64,000 nucleotides of DNA from Glomus cerebriforme (GCA_003550305.1 QKYT01000010.1:287294-351293); one strand, 5' to 3'; shown: positions 22,001 to 35,340, numbered from the stretch's first letter. Made by a program: numbers and translations. Notes: generated by a model not told the origin, from the letters alone.

Positions 22001-23122
22001 ACGAAAATTCCTTTTTTCGGGGGTCGTCTAAAGCGGGTAAATTGCCCGATTTAGACAGATTTTTGGCCGGCATTACGGCATTAAGAAATTACAAATGTGG
22101 CTACTTAAGAGAAGTGGAGGGCGTGACATCTTCCCCAGTATCACCAACACTTTTTTCACCCCCACGTGACTTTTGATTTGTGTTACACATACGTCACATA
22201 CTGTATATGATGATTTGTTTTGATTTTTTCGGTATTCAGTTTTGATTCTCTTTCTCTACCTTTCGCGTTTTTAGTTGCTGTAAAATTTACATTTAATATA
22301 AGGTATATATATATATATATTGTTTTTTTTAAATATTTTTATAGCCTTATTTTTAAAAGAGAGTTTATAAATATTTATTTTCTTGGGTTTAATGTTTTTA
22401 ATANNNNNNNNNNNNNNNNNNNNNNNNNNNNNNNNNNNNNNNNNNNNNNNNNNNNNNNNNNNNNNNNNNNNNNNNNNNNNNNNNNNNNNNNNNNNNNNNN
22501 NNNNNNNNNNNNNNNNNNNNNNNNNNNNNNNNNNNNNNNNNNNNNNNNNNNNNNNNNNNNNNNNNNNNNNNNNNNNNNNNNNNNNNNNNNNNNNNNNNNN
22601 NNNNNNNNNNNNNNNNNNNNNNNNNNNNNNNNNNNNNNNNNNNNNNNNNNNNNNNNNNNNNNNNNNNNNNNNNNNNNNNNNNNNNNNNNNNNNNNNNNNN
22701 NNNNNNNNNNNNNNNNNNNNNNNNNNNNNNNNNNNNNNNNNNNNNNNNNNNNNNNNNNNNNNNNNNNNNNNNNNNNNNNNNNNNNNNNNNNNNNNNNNNN
22801 NNNNNNNNNNNNNNNNNNNNNNNNNNNNNNNNNNNNNNNNNNNNNNNNNNNNNNNNNNNNNNNNNNNNNNNNNNNNNNNNNNNNNNNNNNNNNNNNNNNN
22901 NNNNNNNNNNNNNNNNNNNNNNNNNNNNNNNNNNNNNNGGTGAAAAAAGTGTTGGTGATACTGGGGTAGATAGGGCGTGACACTATTATCATGTGATTTG
23001 CCGTAGACGTCCCTTTTTCGGGTGTGATCAGAGCAAAATATTTGTTCACCCGTGCTGTATTATGCCATAATGCCGGCCAAAAATCACGGGATACCATCCA
23101 CTTTTAGACGACCCCGAAAAGG
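22001..23122. mobile_element. Large inverted-repeat element interrupted by assembly gap
   Basis: Three matching inverted pairs lie in nested order. CGGGGGTCGTCTAAA (22018-22032) pairs with a near-perfect complement at 23103-23117. GGCCGGCATTACGGCAT near 22064 pairs with its counterpart near 23063. A perfect 28-bp pair is 22133-22160 and 22939-22966, starting CCCCAGTATCACCAACAC. The N run lies in the centre, so any transposase would be hidden there. Confidence 0.6.
22404..22938. other. Assembly gap (535 N)
   Basis: Unsequenced run inside the inverted-repeat element. ORFs crossing it are artefacts. Confidence 0.99.
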
Positions 23123-24442
23123 AAATTTGAAAATTTATGTGACGATCGTTTAATCCTGGCCAGAGTTATCCCTTAGTATTATTATACGCGGTGCATCTCT
23201 ACAAATGGTGTACATATTGTACATTTTTTGATACATTTGACGTTTTCTGGATGTTTCCGTCATTTCTTATGTAATTAATGAAAAAAAATGATACAAAAAT
23301 TTTTTATTAAATCATATGTTCAACGGTCAAAAATTTATTTGCATTTTTTTATGTCCATATTAGTATATTATTGTAAATTATCTATTTTTATAATGAATAA
23401 AAATTAAGGAACAAAAAAAAATCCAAATAAAATAGATTATTTATAATTAACTTAAGACAAATTATTTTTTTTTATGGGTATAAATATAGATTTTCTCGTT
23501 ATATTTGCTGCATCAGTAATATTAATAATATTATACTAAATCTTTTCAGTAAGCCATAAGCCCATAATAAGAAAAAAAACAATTTTAAACTAAAAATTCC
23601 AAACAATTTATTATAATTAATTGCAGGCAAAAAAAAACATTATTTTTAAATTTCGGATCTACAAATTGTAATCGTAAACGCGGGGTATGCATTATGTAAC
23701 CGATTTTTTATTTGAAAATATTTTGTATATTTATTAAAAGGGGTTAATTTATGAAACACGAAAAAAAGTTAAAATTTTCCAGCTTCATAATTGCATTGTG
23801 GTTGTTATCATAAAGAATATCGAATTTAAATCTTTTTTGACAGCAAAAAAATTTAAAGTTTATACAGTATCTGTTACACTGCATGTAATTTTTCCGTGTG
23901 AAAGCGATTATATATTGCATTACATATATACATCGTGGTTACACGACTCAAAACATAACTTTTTTTATTTTCTGCGGCTTTGCATCCTCTTTGACAGAGA
24001 GGATTTACATATTTTTGTTAATGAGCGAAAAAAATTATAAAGCTTTAGTATTTTATAAATTTAAATTAAGCTCATTGTAGTTCGTTTAGGGTATTAATTA
24101 TTAATTTATTTGATGTATATATATATTACTTGGACTTTAATAATGTTATGAACTACTGTAACCAATGATATAATATTATTCATTATACTTTTTCCCAGTA
24201 TTTGGTTTAGTAACCAAATTTGGCATTATTATTATTGTAATGAATGTAAAACGCATTCTTTAGATATAATTCTGTAATCCTTTTTTTTCAGACCTCCATC
24301 TCTCATGAAATTCATCATATAAAATTCAGTAAGAATAAAAGAATCGAAATGAAAATTAACGAATAGTTCCTACATTAATTAATTATAATAATATTATTAT
24401 CAAATTAACACGTGATTAATACGAATTTGACGCAGCAATATA

Positions 24443-24610
24443 CCCCAGCGTAAAAAAAATATCACGAAACGGCCGGCATTAAATATCTTGACCGGAATTA
24501 AGTGTGACGTACATGTGACAGATAGGTGGTGACGAAAACTTTTCACTACTGAAAAAAATCCCGGAGGGTTGATGAAAAATATCACGTGATTTTTTGTGGG
24601 TTACGCTAGG
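24443..24610. mobile_element. MITE-like inverted repeat with CCGGAATTA-type core
   Basis: CCCCAGCGTAAAAAAAATAT at 24443 is mirrored imperfectly by ATATCACGTG...GTTACGCTAGG ending at 24610. The interior has GGCCGGCATTAA and ACCGGAATTAAG, words shared with other elements in the window. Confidence 0.45.
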
Positions 24611-26800
24611 AAAATCTATACAAAAAATTTTTTCTCATGATAAAAGAATATTTCTATTACCACAACAAAATTAATTATTGACTTTTAACGATTTGGAGTG
24701 GTTATTCACTTGATAATTATTGGTTGATGGAATTGTTCAACATCAAAACTACAAAATAGTGTAAAAAAATTCCAATATGATAAATGATCGACAAATTCTT
24801 ATTACGATCAGCCTAAGAAATCATATTTCTAAACATATAATCGATGCTGTTTTACAGTAGTGAGTATATAATATACTGTCAAATCGGTGTTATTTTCGTT
24901 CAAATTAATTCAAATTTGACGTAGTTTGTCGCAAAATTTGTTCGCAGGCGCTTAAATGAACAATACAACTAAGAATATAAAAAATAGAATTCAATGGCTG
25001 TTATATATCATAATCAAAAAATATATAGTATTACTGCGCCTGCACCAAATTTGGTTTATGTAATTTTTGATGTACATAAAGTATTATTTTTGCAATCAAG
25101 AAAAATAAATATACTTTACTTTTATTGAACATTTTCCAATCAACAAAATTAAACATACTGTAAAATTCATGTTTCATTCTTATTAAAAATTGTTAGTATT
25201 AATTTAATAATTACGTCATAATTTCATAATTCATAAGTTTATATACAATTTTCCAAAAAAGTTAATATGACGTAGCCACATTGTTTTTTTTCTTTAAGAC
25301 AAATGATTGATTAAAGAATAAAATTTATCATTTTAATATTTGCTTTATTGATTTATTTCATTGTATACTTTATTCCATATATATTTATATATTGTTATAA
25401 TAATAATTTGTTTTTGGTATCTGTGTAGCAGTATAAAAAAAACTTTTCATCGTGCAATTAACATCACAAAGAAGCAAATAAAAATTATATAAAATCATTA
25501 AATTGATAAAGGCTAGTATAACTATCAAGGTACACGTGTGTTCTCAAACGGCCACGTATAATGTCTTTATTGTTCGCTTCTTTACAGCCCTGGCTACAGG
25601 ACCTGGTCTTGAGAACAAACATGATTAGTACTACAATATAAAATAGTACAAATTAATATTTATTAGATTAGTACATACTACAGAAATTGAATTTCATCCA
25701 TTATGAAACACGCAAATACCTTTTACTTTGTATGTATATAAATTGATATTGTAAAAATTTTTTTTTCAATTTAAAATATAATAAAGATTATCAAAAGAAA
25801 ATATTATTTGGTTACACATTTTATGCAATAAATTTCCCCTGTTAATCAAATCAATTACAACATTCTCTGTTATATAAATACTTAATTTGTATTATAAATT
25901 AGAATTCTTTTATTAAGGACAGTAAATTAAATAATACTGCGCTAAATAATAATTGATGGGCTTACTCCGATTTATACAAAGTACATTTTACTTGAGTATT
26001 TATGTAACACGTTTAACACGGCAATTTGCATCTTTAACAAGAATTTTTTATGAAGCATATATAGTTATTGTTGTTATATATTCACATGTACAAGTATATT
26101 AAATAACAATCTATATCTTGTATCCATTCGCTGTTCTTGATACATCTATAAAAATTTATTCTCATTTTGGCTTGAACAACTTGATACAAGTTTTTATTGA
26201 AGTTTATTGAATAATGAAGAAAAAAAACTTGGATGAGATTATCTTGTCATGGGAGCAAACCTTAGGTTGTAAAAAAAATTTTTACATATTTTCATGTGAA
26301 AAAAAAACTACAATCGGGATTTCCGTTGGTTATTTCGCGTTAGATTAAAATTTTATTGATTATTAAAATGTAATTGATATTGTACGCGTAATCATTCTAT
26401 AAATAACGTTTTTAATCGTACTAAACTTTTATAATCCAATTGTTACATTAATAAACGATAAAATGTATTTTAGTGGTTAAATTGGATAAATTAATGGCGT
26501 CTAGTAACTACAAATAAAATATATAATCAATTTATAAATGCATATTATGGTAATACTTATGAGAAAATTTGAAGACAATAACAAATCAAATTACTTCTTT
26601 GAAAAAAAGTTTTTTTTTTTTTATTCACTAAAGAATTTATAAAATATTCTTAAACCTTTATTTTGTTACAATAATATAAATATAACTATTGCATTTCTTA
26701 CTTTAAAAAATAAAAACAGAACCCATGACTATAATATGCTTAATTAGTCTTTTTCCCGTTTTTTTTTTGTCTTTTTTTATATTCTTTAATTTCATATTGG

Positions 26801-26808
26801 TATAAATA
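26801..26808 (+). promoter_or_regulatory. TATA box of the 26872-27084 gene
   Basis: TATAAATA, 71 bases before the ATG; the same spacing recurs in other tail genes. Confidence 0.4.
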
Positions 26809-26871
26809 TTATAAATATAGAGATAAAATTATGTGTTAAACCTATAAACTTCTTCTCATATTCTGTCTCAA

Positions 26872-27084
26872 ATGACGACTAGTACTAGGAGGCCAAGACC
26901 CTCACGAAACGGTAGACAGGTTAGCAGGAGGGCCAGCCCAAGGATACTTAGGCAACGAAGATTGAGAAACGCTGTGTTAAATACAAAAGAGAAAGGTCTA
27001 ACGAAACTTATTGAAGAATTGCCACGACAAGTAGTCGAGAACGATGCACACAATAGTTTTTTCAATGGAACTGTGTTTAGATAG
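26872..27084 (+). CDS. Stand-alone Arg-rich tail protein (70 aa)
   Basis: ORF of 70 residues from a good ATG (CAAATGACG). The first 40 residues are Arg/Pro/Ser-rich (RRPRPSRNGRQVSRRASPR). The C-terminus is LTKLIEELPRQVVEN, then DAHNSFFNGTVFR at the stop. It is the most diverged stand-alone copy: the PINN word is lost and DPLIDQ has become DAHNS, yet LPRQ and FFNG are kept, which argues for selection on those two blocks. It is more GC-rich than its flanks, supporting a real gene. It groups with the 20947 protein. The opposite-strand ORF (26868-27065) is its shadow. Function unknown. Confidence 0.7.
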   Translation: MTTSTRRPRPSRNGRQVSRRASPRILRQRRLRNAVLNTKEKGLTKLIEELPRQVVENDAHNSFFNGTVFR

Positions 27085-30000
27085 GTAAGAAAATACTTAA
27101 ATCTTTAAATATATGAAATACGATTAAATTCTAAACTGAAAATATTATTCAGACTCTAATATACAGTATAACCAACATTGTTGTGAAATTTCTCCAGTTC
27201 TTATAAAAAAACATGTTCTTATTACATTACTATTTATATAAAGAAAAAAATTTTTTTATTCTATACTTCGAATTTTATGATATAATAAGTTTAAATAAGC
27301 CATATGCATATAATAATACTAGTATATGTTCTTTTGTAATTTTTTTTTAAGTTATTTCTGTAATCTCCATAACATATTTGTTTACATAATATATAAATTG
27401 TCTTGTCTCCCTAGATTAACTAAACCTTTGTAACATTAGTTAATTGTTTTTCCGTCTTCAATCTTTTTTTTCTTGCTACATTATGTATTTTTTTTTTAAA
27501 TAAATTTTGTAATAGAACAATTGTTTATAGAACGTAATGTGAGTTAATAATAATAAATCCTTTTTATTTTATTAACAAGTTTGGATTTGAAGGCCATTTT
27601 TGTGATTATAAAAATTTAAAAAAATAAATTCAATTTTATTTTGATTTATGGGGACCGGATACATGTCCTCCCAATCCGTGATTACACAAATTATAGTGAA
27701 CTCCGAACTCAATAATCAATCATATAACAGTAAGGCTTAGTATTTCAGTTGTAACTTTCATTCTTGGAAATTTCCAATTTTATATTTTTTTATATTTGAA
27801 AGTCAGGTAACACGTTTTCAATATATATGTACAATTTATAATATAAATTACGTAATGAAATCCCTAAATGTTTTGTTTAACTGTTATAACTAAAATTCAA
27901 AAACGCTAAACTAAAAAGGATTAATTAGTCTGCGTATGGTAGTCGATAATAAAAAAAAATGTGGCTTGACGAAAGGGATTTACGATTCCGTAATGTAAAA
28001 AAAAAATTATTACAAGTATGTAACGCCAAGAGTTAATTATGCACGTCATTTATTGGTAATTTCCTTTTTTCTTTTTTATTTTTTTTTTTTTTTCTCATTT
28101 TGTTTCTTTTTTGAATGGGATTTGTTCAAAAAGAGTGTAGGGGCAAATCATCAATACTTTGTGTAACCGATAAATCACTTTCGCATTTCAAAATTTGGAT
28201 TAGATTGTGTAACATTAAAATTATTGAAAGGTGATTATCCTCTTCTGTATTTCATTTAGGTTCATAGAAAAATTATTTATCAAAAGAAAAATTTGGTATT
28301 AGTATCTTTTTTTTTTAAAAAAAATTTTAAAAATATATTCGTCCCCTCTTTACTATAGTTTCGCAAGAGCTACAGAGGTGTATTTCTCAGTGGTAATATT
28401 TTTTTTTTTTTTGTTTTTGGAAACTAATACTTCACAAAAATAAGACAATTTCATTATTAAAATATTCATAAAGAAGAGAATTTATCGAAATTTAAATATT
28501 AAATAGGGAATTTCAACATTTTCCAATCCGTCAACATATTATTGAACTTAAATTATTGGTGCTCAAACTTGAAATAAAAGGGATAACTCAGTTTTAAAAA
28601 GAAAGCTACCAAATCTTTTGAACTTTTATTAATAACTTGTAGAATAACAAAAAATTCATATTCTTTATCGAAAATGTCAACACTTCTCCAGAAAAATAAT
28701 TATCATACATTCACGTTGCGGAAAAGAAAATTTTATAAAAGATAAATCAAGGAACAAATGTTAAACCCGTGGAATTTATTTCTTCCTGATTGTTTTTAAT
28801 TAATTAATATGATAGAACAAATAGGTATATCGTATTTTTAATATTGAATTTAATTTTTATATATCTGATACTTCTTTATATATAACTAAGAAATATTATT
28901 TTTTTATTTTCATATAGAATTATATTTTTTTTATATAAAAATGTATTTATTGGCTGCTTTTTGAAAAAGGTTCTCTGGTTTAAACATTATTAAGTTTGTA
29001 AAAAAAAATTGAAACATTTCATAAAGATTGTTTTCATTACAACGATTTAATCTCAATAGTTACAGTCAAGAATGGCCCAAAATTCAATAGAAAGCTTTAA
29101 GACATCCAAATTGAATTAAGGTAATAACAATGAATAAATTTGCTATTCGAAAACAAATTTTAATGTTAAATTGTGTAACATATTATTCACAAATTAGGAT
29201 GTAATGTCAAATTTTAAAATAATTTCTTTATTTGGTTAACATTTTCATAATCAATGAGCAGAAAACAAATAATCGGACGAAAATTGAACATTGGAATCTA
29301 ACAATATTTGAAAATTTTGATAGAATGAAATTATTCTCAAAGTATTTCGTCAAAGAATTTTGATTAAATTCAATGGATAACATTAGCAATCACAAAAATA
29401 ACAAAACATCAGGCAATTTATATTTATTTCATTTAATTATTGATATTTACTAATTGTTTTTATGAGGTTCTCATAACTATTAATCAAAAAATAAATATTT
29501 TTTTTTATCAATAACATAAATAGTGAATATTTTTTTTTTTAAGTCATAAAGGAGAAGGAATGAAGAATTTTCAAGTGCTAATTATTGATTGGTATGTCAA
29601 TTTTTTTTTGGGAAATATTCGGCCTAAAAAGATTTATAAATTTTATATATCAAATACCAAATAATTCGTATTTTTAATTTAACTTTATTTTATTATAGCA
29701 TTATCTTTGACTCATCATAAAATTAAATGGTTAATTTCAGACGGAAAAGCTAGGTCAGAACTTAGGTTTATGCAAATGTTTAAAATAATTGGAAAGTACT
29801 TAAGATAGTGTTCCTACACATCCAATAATTGGGCTTTATCTGTGGAAATTCAAATACAACAATCCTTAATTTTATTTTTGTAAGTTTATCTATAATGTCT
29901 AATTTGTCTAAGAATCAAATACTTACTTTTAAAGTTAATTATCATAGGGTTGCAATGGATTATAACGTTTAACTTAACCTCAATTTTGTATATCATAAAC

Positions 30001-30307
30001 TAAAATATTTCAAAGGTAAATAAATATTTCATAGTGATAGGTTGTTATATTTAATTTATAATATCTCTTGTAATTAAAAAAAAAACATTTATTAATTACT
30101 TAAATATTCCCAAAATTTTTTCTGAATAGAATCTAACCAATAACAAATTTTTTCTTCAACCAGATCTTATTAAGAAATCTCCAATGCACATTAAACCCCT
30201 ATTTCATATTTAGTGGTGATTGTTTATTAAACTTTTTGAAGTTTTGCTTCAAAATTCCTAATTTCGAAATTATATATCTGGTATATGTTAATCATTTGTA
30301 TAATATA

Positions 30308-30398
30308 CGTCCGGAAATGGTCCGTTTTGTATCGGGTATGTCCGGAAACTGTGAATCGAAGATTCTGACGTCACAAGCCGTCCGGATTGCTGCGGACA
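30308..30398. repeat. TCCGGAAA-type repeat patch
   Basis: Repeated GTCCGGAAA and GTCCGGATT words in both senses. Similar patches occur at 35265-35340 and 60430-60505, and a full palindromic form at 62013-62286. Confidence 0.5.
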
Positions 30399-30695
30399 AA
30401 AATTTCGATTCAACTAAATGTAAATTTTCAAAATGAATATAATTTTTTTTATTCAACCTATTTGTTAATTCATGTCCTTTCTATTTATTTATAGAAACAT
30501 TATACAAAGATTTGGAATTCCGTCCGAATTTACGAAAATACTAGGAAACGGTGAACCGTTGTTCAATAACACATAAAAGGAAATCGTTTTCGTGGTATTT
30601 TTGTCGTGATCATGAAGAGTTACTAATTAGGAGAACGAACAACAGCTCAAATAATATAAAGTGAGGGGATACGAGTCATCTTGAATAGAAATATA

Positions 30696-30721
30696 TAGTC
30701 CTTCGCTTACGCTCCGGACTA
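30696..30721. repeat. Short GC-rich hairpin word
   Basis: TAGTCCTTCGCTTACGCTCC followed by GGACTA; the TAGTCC and GGACTA ends can pair. It could be an element end; class unknown. Confidence 0.35.
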
Positions 30722-31841
30722 ATAATTTGATAATAAAGATATTTTCTTCGTTATTAAATTTATAATTTAATTTAGTTAATATATAAAAATTCTTTCAAGT
30801 TATAGTCGCTCCGAAAATCTGGTTAAATTCAAAAAAAAAAAAAAAAAATCGGGCATATTAAAAAGTGATTAACGTGCAAGAAGCTTAGAAATAATAATGG
30901 AACAACTAACTCATGAGTTGTTTTTGAAATGCATCCTAATTAATGAGCCAAGATAATGATTTTTAATTTGACTTTATCATCAACATTTTAATTCAAGTTG
31001 AATAAAATTAGCCCTTTTAACCTTAACATCTTTAGATAAAATAAAAATTTCAAAGTTGAGCAAAAATTTCTGGACAATTTCAGCCGTTTATGGAATTTCT
31101 GCCGTATTTAATTGCCTAATAATGATTATTAACAATTATTTCTATATCCATTAAGAATAAAATGCTCTCGAATATAAAATCAACATAATGGTATTGTTTT
31201 TCTTTTACAATTTTAAAAATTTATTTATTTATTTTACGGGTGTTGTTCTAAAAGATTTAAGATGTTATTGGACGGGGCGTTAAATTATCGTCGAAGACTG
31301 ATACAACATAATATTATTGTCCGTGACATTAGGATTTCATGTCGATCAGCGTAAAAAAAACGCTGTATTAGCCTAATTATTAGGTTTGTGACTTCTTTAC
31401 GTAATTTTAAGGTATAAAATATATATATGTAATATGTTACATATAACAAACACTAAATTTATTATAAAGAATTTAAACATTCGAAAAAAAAATAAATATT
31501 TCGTAAATAAAAAAAAAGTTATCTTAATTGCTTAAGTTTGATAATCATAGGTTTTCTAAAACGAATAATTTAAGCGTTTAAGCGTTAAAAAAACGACTAT
31601 ATGACAACAACTAGTACTATTATGTAAATGTAATTTTAAGGCGCAGAATCGAACGTTCGAGAAGGAAATAAGAAAAAAAATTACACGTCTATATAATACT
31701 AATCTGATTCAAAGTGAACGTGGAAACCGAATAGGATTGTAATATAATAATTACGAATTGATATAACGAATCGTGTGCTAAAAGAAGTTTTTGCCAATTT
31801 TATGTTCTTATTTAATATTAATTTGTCAAAGAATTTTCTTT

Positions 31842-32495
31842 TCAGAATTTAAACCCATTAAAAAATTGGTTTATCTGCGGATCATCTATATGGTTTTGCC
31901 TTGGAATACAAGCAATCTGATTTAACGTAAGTTGATTGTTGATAGGTGCTATGTTGTATCGAATACGCTTTTTATATTTTCTTAATATGGTGCGCTTTTT
32001 GTGTATAGTATTCCGGGGTTTAAATCTACAATAGTTTGTAATTCGTTGATGATGTTGTTGTATACCATGACTACTATTAGAATTTAATGGAACTAATCTG
32101 AGACGTTTCAAATATCTGGCATCTTTTAAATTCTTCCTGTAAGGATTGGCAGGGAAGAAACGGAATAACTCCATCTCGTTTCCTTTTGAAAGCAATTCAT
32201 TTAATAAATGAATGGGTATCGATAAATTGCTCGTCCAAGGGGGGTTAAATCTTATTTGTTGCAAAGCACGAATTCTAATGACATTGTGAGGTTCAATCAA
32301 TATTTGATGGTATTTTTTAAAATATATTGAAATTATCTGAACTAAAGCACGAATTCTATCAGCGTCAAGTTCGACGTTATTATCAACAAACATTTTAGTA
32401 TATTCTCTAAATCTGATTAAAATTCTTTGAAGTAATGGTGTTACTTTGTTTGCAACCAAAGTTTGACAAACTGTATCGAAGGTAGGTCTTCCCAT
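31842..32495 (-). CDS. F-box-family body without F-box, with C-terminal tail
   Basis: From the ATG at 32495 the protein has 217 residues; an in-frame upstream extension reaches only a TTG. It begins MGRPTFDTVCQTLVANKVTP, equal to the LGPTFIDMxVCQ region of the F-box-like paralogues, so the usual F-box start is missing. It continues with ELDADRIRALVQ, WTSNLSIPIHLLNEL and KGNEMELFRFF, body segments of the same family. It then has a Lys/Arg-rich stretch (HKKRTILRKYKKRIRYN), PINNQLTLNQIACIPRQ and DPQINQFFNGFKF at the stop. A segment around ADRIRALVQII / VIRIRALQQIR is duplicated. A TATATAAA at 32603-32610 lies about 108 bases upstream, so the shortened gene may be expressed. Alternatively it is a 5'-truncated pseudogene. 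It could not work as an SCF adaptor without the F-box. Confidence 0.65.
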   Translation of the reverse strand: MGRPTFDTVCQTLVANKVTPLLQRILIRFREYTKMFVDNNVELDADRIRALVQIISIYFKKYHQILIEPHNVIRIRALQQIRFNPPWTSNLSIPIHLLNELLSKGNEMELFRFFPANPYRKNLKDARYLKRLRLVPLNSNSSHGIQQHHQRITNYCRFKPRNTIHKKRTILRKYKKRIRYNIAPINNQLTLNQIACIPRQNHIDDPQINQFFNGFKF

Positions 32496-32602
32496 ATTAA
32501 ATATGGTAGGAAAAGATTGATAAGCGAAAATTGTTATAAGTTTTATTGGAAAAGAAAAAAACTTCAAAGATTTTTTTTGCTTAAATTTTTAAATTTCCGA
32601 AG

Positions 32603-32610
32603 TTTATATA
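32603..32610 (-). promoter_or_regulatory. TATA box candidate of the 31842-32495 gene
   Basis: TATATAAA on the minus strand, about 108 bases upstream of the ATG at 32495. Confidence 0.35.
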
Positions 32611-35264
32611 ACAATACCGCAATCAGCTTATATAATCGTGAGTGTCCAAATAATGGGGAAAATATTTTTTTTTTTTAGGATAATGACCAATCAGCGTGGT
32701 TCAAAAAAAAATATTTTTTTCTTGGTCCTCCATTGTTAAATTGTCAATTTGGTCCTATTTTTCAGCATTTACCCCAAGCATATATTCGGCAGTCAATAGA
32801 AAAATTCCCTTAATCTTACCAGGAAACTAATACATATATGTATATATTGCATGAAGTTTCTCACGATCATACTGATACAGTTTCCCGAGGCGGCGAACAC
32901 CGAGTTGGGTCTAACCTTATCGATAAATATTTTTTGGGGGACTATCACCTCTGATCAGTCATACCAATCTATAATCACAAATTAGTTGTAAGTATCTAGC
33001 AATTGACGCGTCTTATTATAATTTATGGCGTAAACTCCATAGCTAGAACAATGGATAATATGCGAAATTACGTTTCTGAATTATTAACAAAAAATTTGTT
33101 TCAGTAACTATATTGTATCACACGCATAAGAAAGATTTATTTCTAAAAACAACAATTTTTGAGGCTTTGGAAATATTTTTACTATCCTTAATAAATTTAA
33201 TTTTGCCTTAATCTAATAAATAATGATTTCTTTCAAAAGTTTCCACAAATGAGGTCATTCGTTGGTGTTAAAGTGTGCTTATCAGATGAAAGAAAGGTAC
33301 TGATAGATTTGGTTACTTATTTCCTTTTTTTTAGTGTACATAAGTTCGTATTGTTCTCTAGAAATCGTGTAACTCTTATTAACGTTTATAATCGATATAT
33401 AAAAATAATAGATGTACGTGACACAACCCTTAATTCACAAACATATCTGATAATTGCTCGGTAAAAAAGTCCCGAATTCGTTTCAAACTAGATTGAAAAA
33501 AATTTTTTTGACCTATTGTGTCAGATGCATGTGCGACGTCAGGTGATGTAGGAACATGCATGCGATGACAATGTATCGGTCTTTCTCCGCTTTCTTCTTC
33601 CGTTTTTACAATATATTCAGCAAATATACGGATCGAATCTAATTTTATAATAATGACTCATAATTAATTTATAAATCCGGAATGAGGTTATATTAACAAC
33701 CGCATTCTATAACAAAGCCCTTTTTTCATTCATCATTAAGCACTGACGTCGATAGACCGGGCTAGACCCAAATCCGCAGCGACGCCATTGAGAAAATTAC
33801 ATCATCATGCATTTATTTAAAATAGTCATATTGATTTTTTGGACGTACAAAGAGTAATACGACTAGAAATGATAAATAGAGTAATAAAATAATATTCTCA
33901 CTACGTTAATAATCAGTAAATTTTAATTTTATATCGATTTACCATTCTTTAGAGAACTTCAAAAAAAAAACTTCTATTCAACCTTGAAAATCGGTTCGAA
34001 TAAATTTTTCATACAATAAATTTTTGATAATGATACAATATATCGATAGAATTAGCTCATTATATTAAAAATAAACAAATAAAAATGCAATATTACGTGA
34101 TACAATGAAATCTTTAGATAAGCCGAAGTTTGATCAGCAGGTTCGGAGAAGTAGGAATACATTATCGCAGATCTTCCTCTCGATATCAATGGATAATTAT
34201 CACACTACGATGTAGTAAAGGGATCTACTGTGCATAATTACAAATATTTAATGAATAATAAGTACCAAGGATTCTTTCTATTATAATTCAATTAAGTTGA
34301 AAAAAAAAAATTGATATTCACCTCTTTAGTTTAGCGCGCTCTCACTCTTGGAAAATTATAATGAAATCTTCATCAGAAAACGACACAAAATTTAAAAGAA
34401 ACATATAAACTCCAGGCCACAAAGAATTTAGGGAAAAAAGATATTTTAAAATCTTTCCATAGATACTGAAGGCATTGAAAATAATGTGTCACGAGAAGAC
34501 TGAAGAAAACTTATTTTCATTACCTATAGTTTACGAAAGCTTACTCTTAAGTTCATTTGCCCTCGAGATTGTCAGATTTTTTTTTCATTTTGCCATTGCC
34601 GATCTGAGTATTCTTTGTACATCCTCAAATAGTTATGTTCTACTTTGGTAGCATTGAATAGTATAATTTTGGCAGGATGTACATTTAGCCAGATAGCCAG
34701 ATAAGGGAAACTTAATGTAATTATATGATACTAATCAGTACCTTACAGTACCGTGCTTATGAATAAAATAAAAGTTTGATATAATGCTGTTGATTCCTGG
34801 GGTGGATTCAAACCAGATTCAGAATAACCATAAATCTGGCCAAAAAAATTTGATAGTGTTTGTCGGTCTAATGTCTTCAATACAACTCCATAATCAAGCG
34901 TCAATAATTGCTGTTATAATTATTATATTCATACTAATTGAAGTGATTTAAAAGATTCATGTGATTGTTGGAATTTTATTCCATTCTTCTACGGTAAATA
35001 ACATTTTCTATTTCCGTTCATTAAAGAATCAATATATGAGTAATTCGTTTGGTGGTCTTTTGTTAAACTGAGAGAAATTCGAAGCTTTTGATGCTTATAT
35101 TTTAATGAGGACTTCAGTAATTCAATCAATGACGATAATTTTACTACATATTCTAATTGCAAATACCAATTAAAAATTACTGAAATTGAACAAGAATGGT
35201 AGAACTTTCGTCCAAGATATGATTTCTTGTCTTTTGCTCTCTAATATACATGCATGCCTTATGA

Positions 35265-35340
35265 AACAAATATCCGCTGAAAATTGTCCGCAACATTCAG
35301 GAAACGTCCAGAAACGTAATGGGACGTCTGAAATTCGGGA
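35265..35340. repeat. TCCGGAAA-type repeat patch (diverged)
   Basis: Contains TCCGCTGAAAATTGTCCG, AGGAAACGTCCAGAAACG and GGGACGTCTGAAATTCGG, variants of the words in the 62013-62286 palindrome. Confidence 0.4.

Larger units (their letters stand above)
21157..26871. other. Long intergenic region with inverted-repeat elements and an assembly gap
   Basis: Holds a MITE at 21608-21751, a large inverted-repeat structure at 22001-23122 around a run of 535 N (22404-22938), and an inverted repeat at 24443-24610. ORFs at 22220-22969 and 22375-23097 are produced by the N run. ORFs at 23798-24080 lack support. Confidence 0.55.
27085..31841. other. Intergenic
   Basis: A+T-rich with several homopolymer runs. 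A TCCGGAAA-type repeat patch lies at 30308-30398 and a short hairpin word at 30696-30721. ORFs here, including 30236-30436, follow repeat sequence or chance. No gene seen. Confidence 0.55.

Noticed and set aside
22220..23097. Long ORFs across the gap on both strands
   Set aside because: They consist almost entirely of N translated as X, so they are artefacts of the gap.
33985..34000. GGTTCGAAT, possible tRNA B box
   Set aside because: No A box at the right distance and no cloverleaf could be drawn; other GGTTCGA words belong to the 53032 repeat block.
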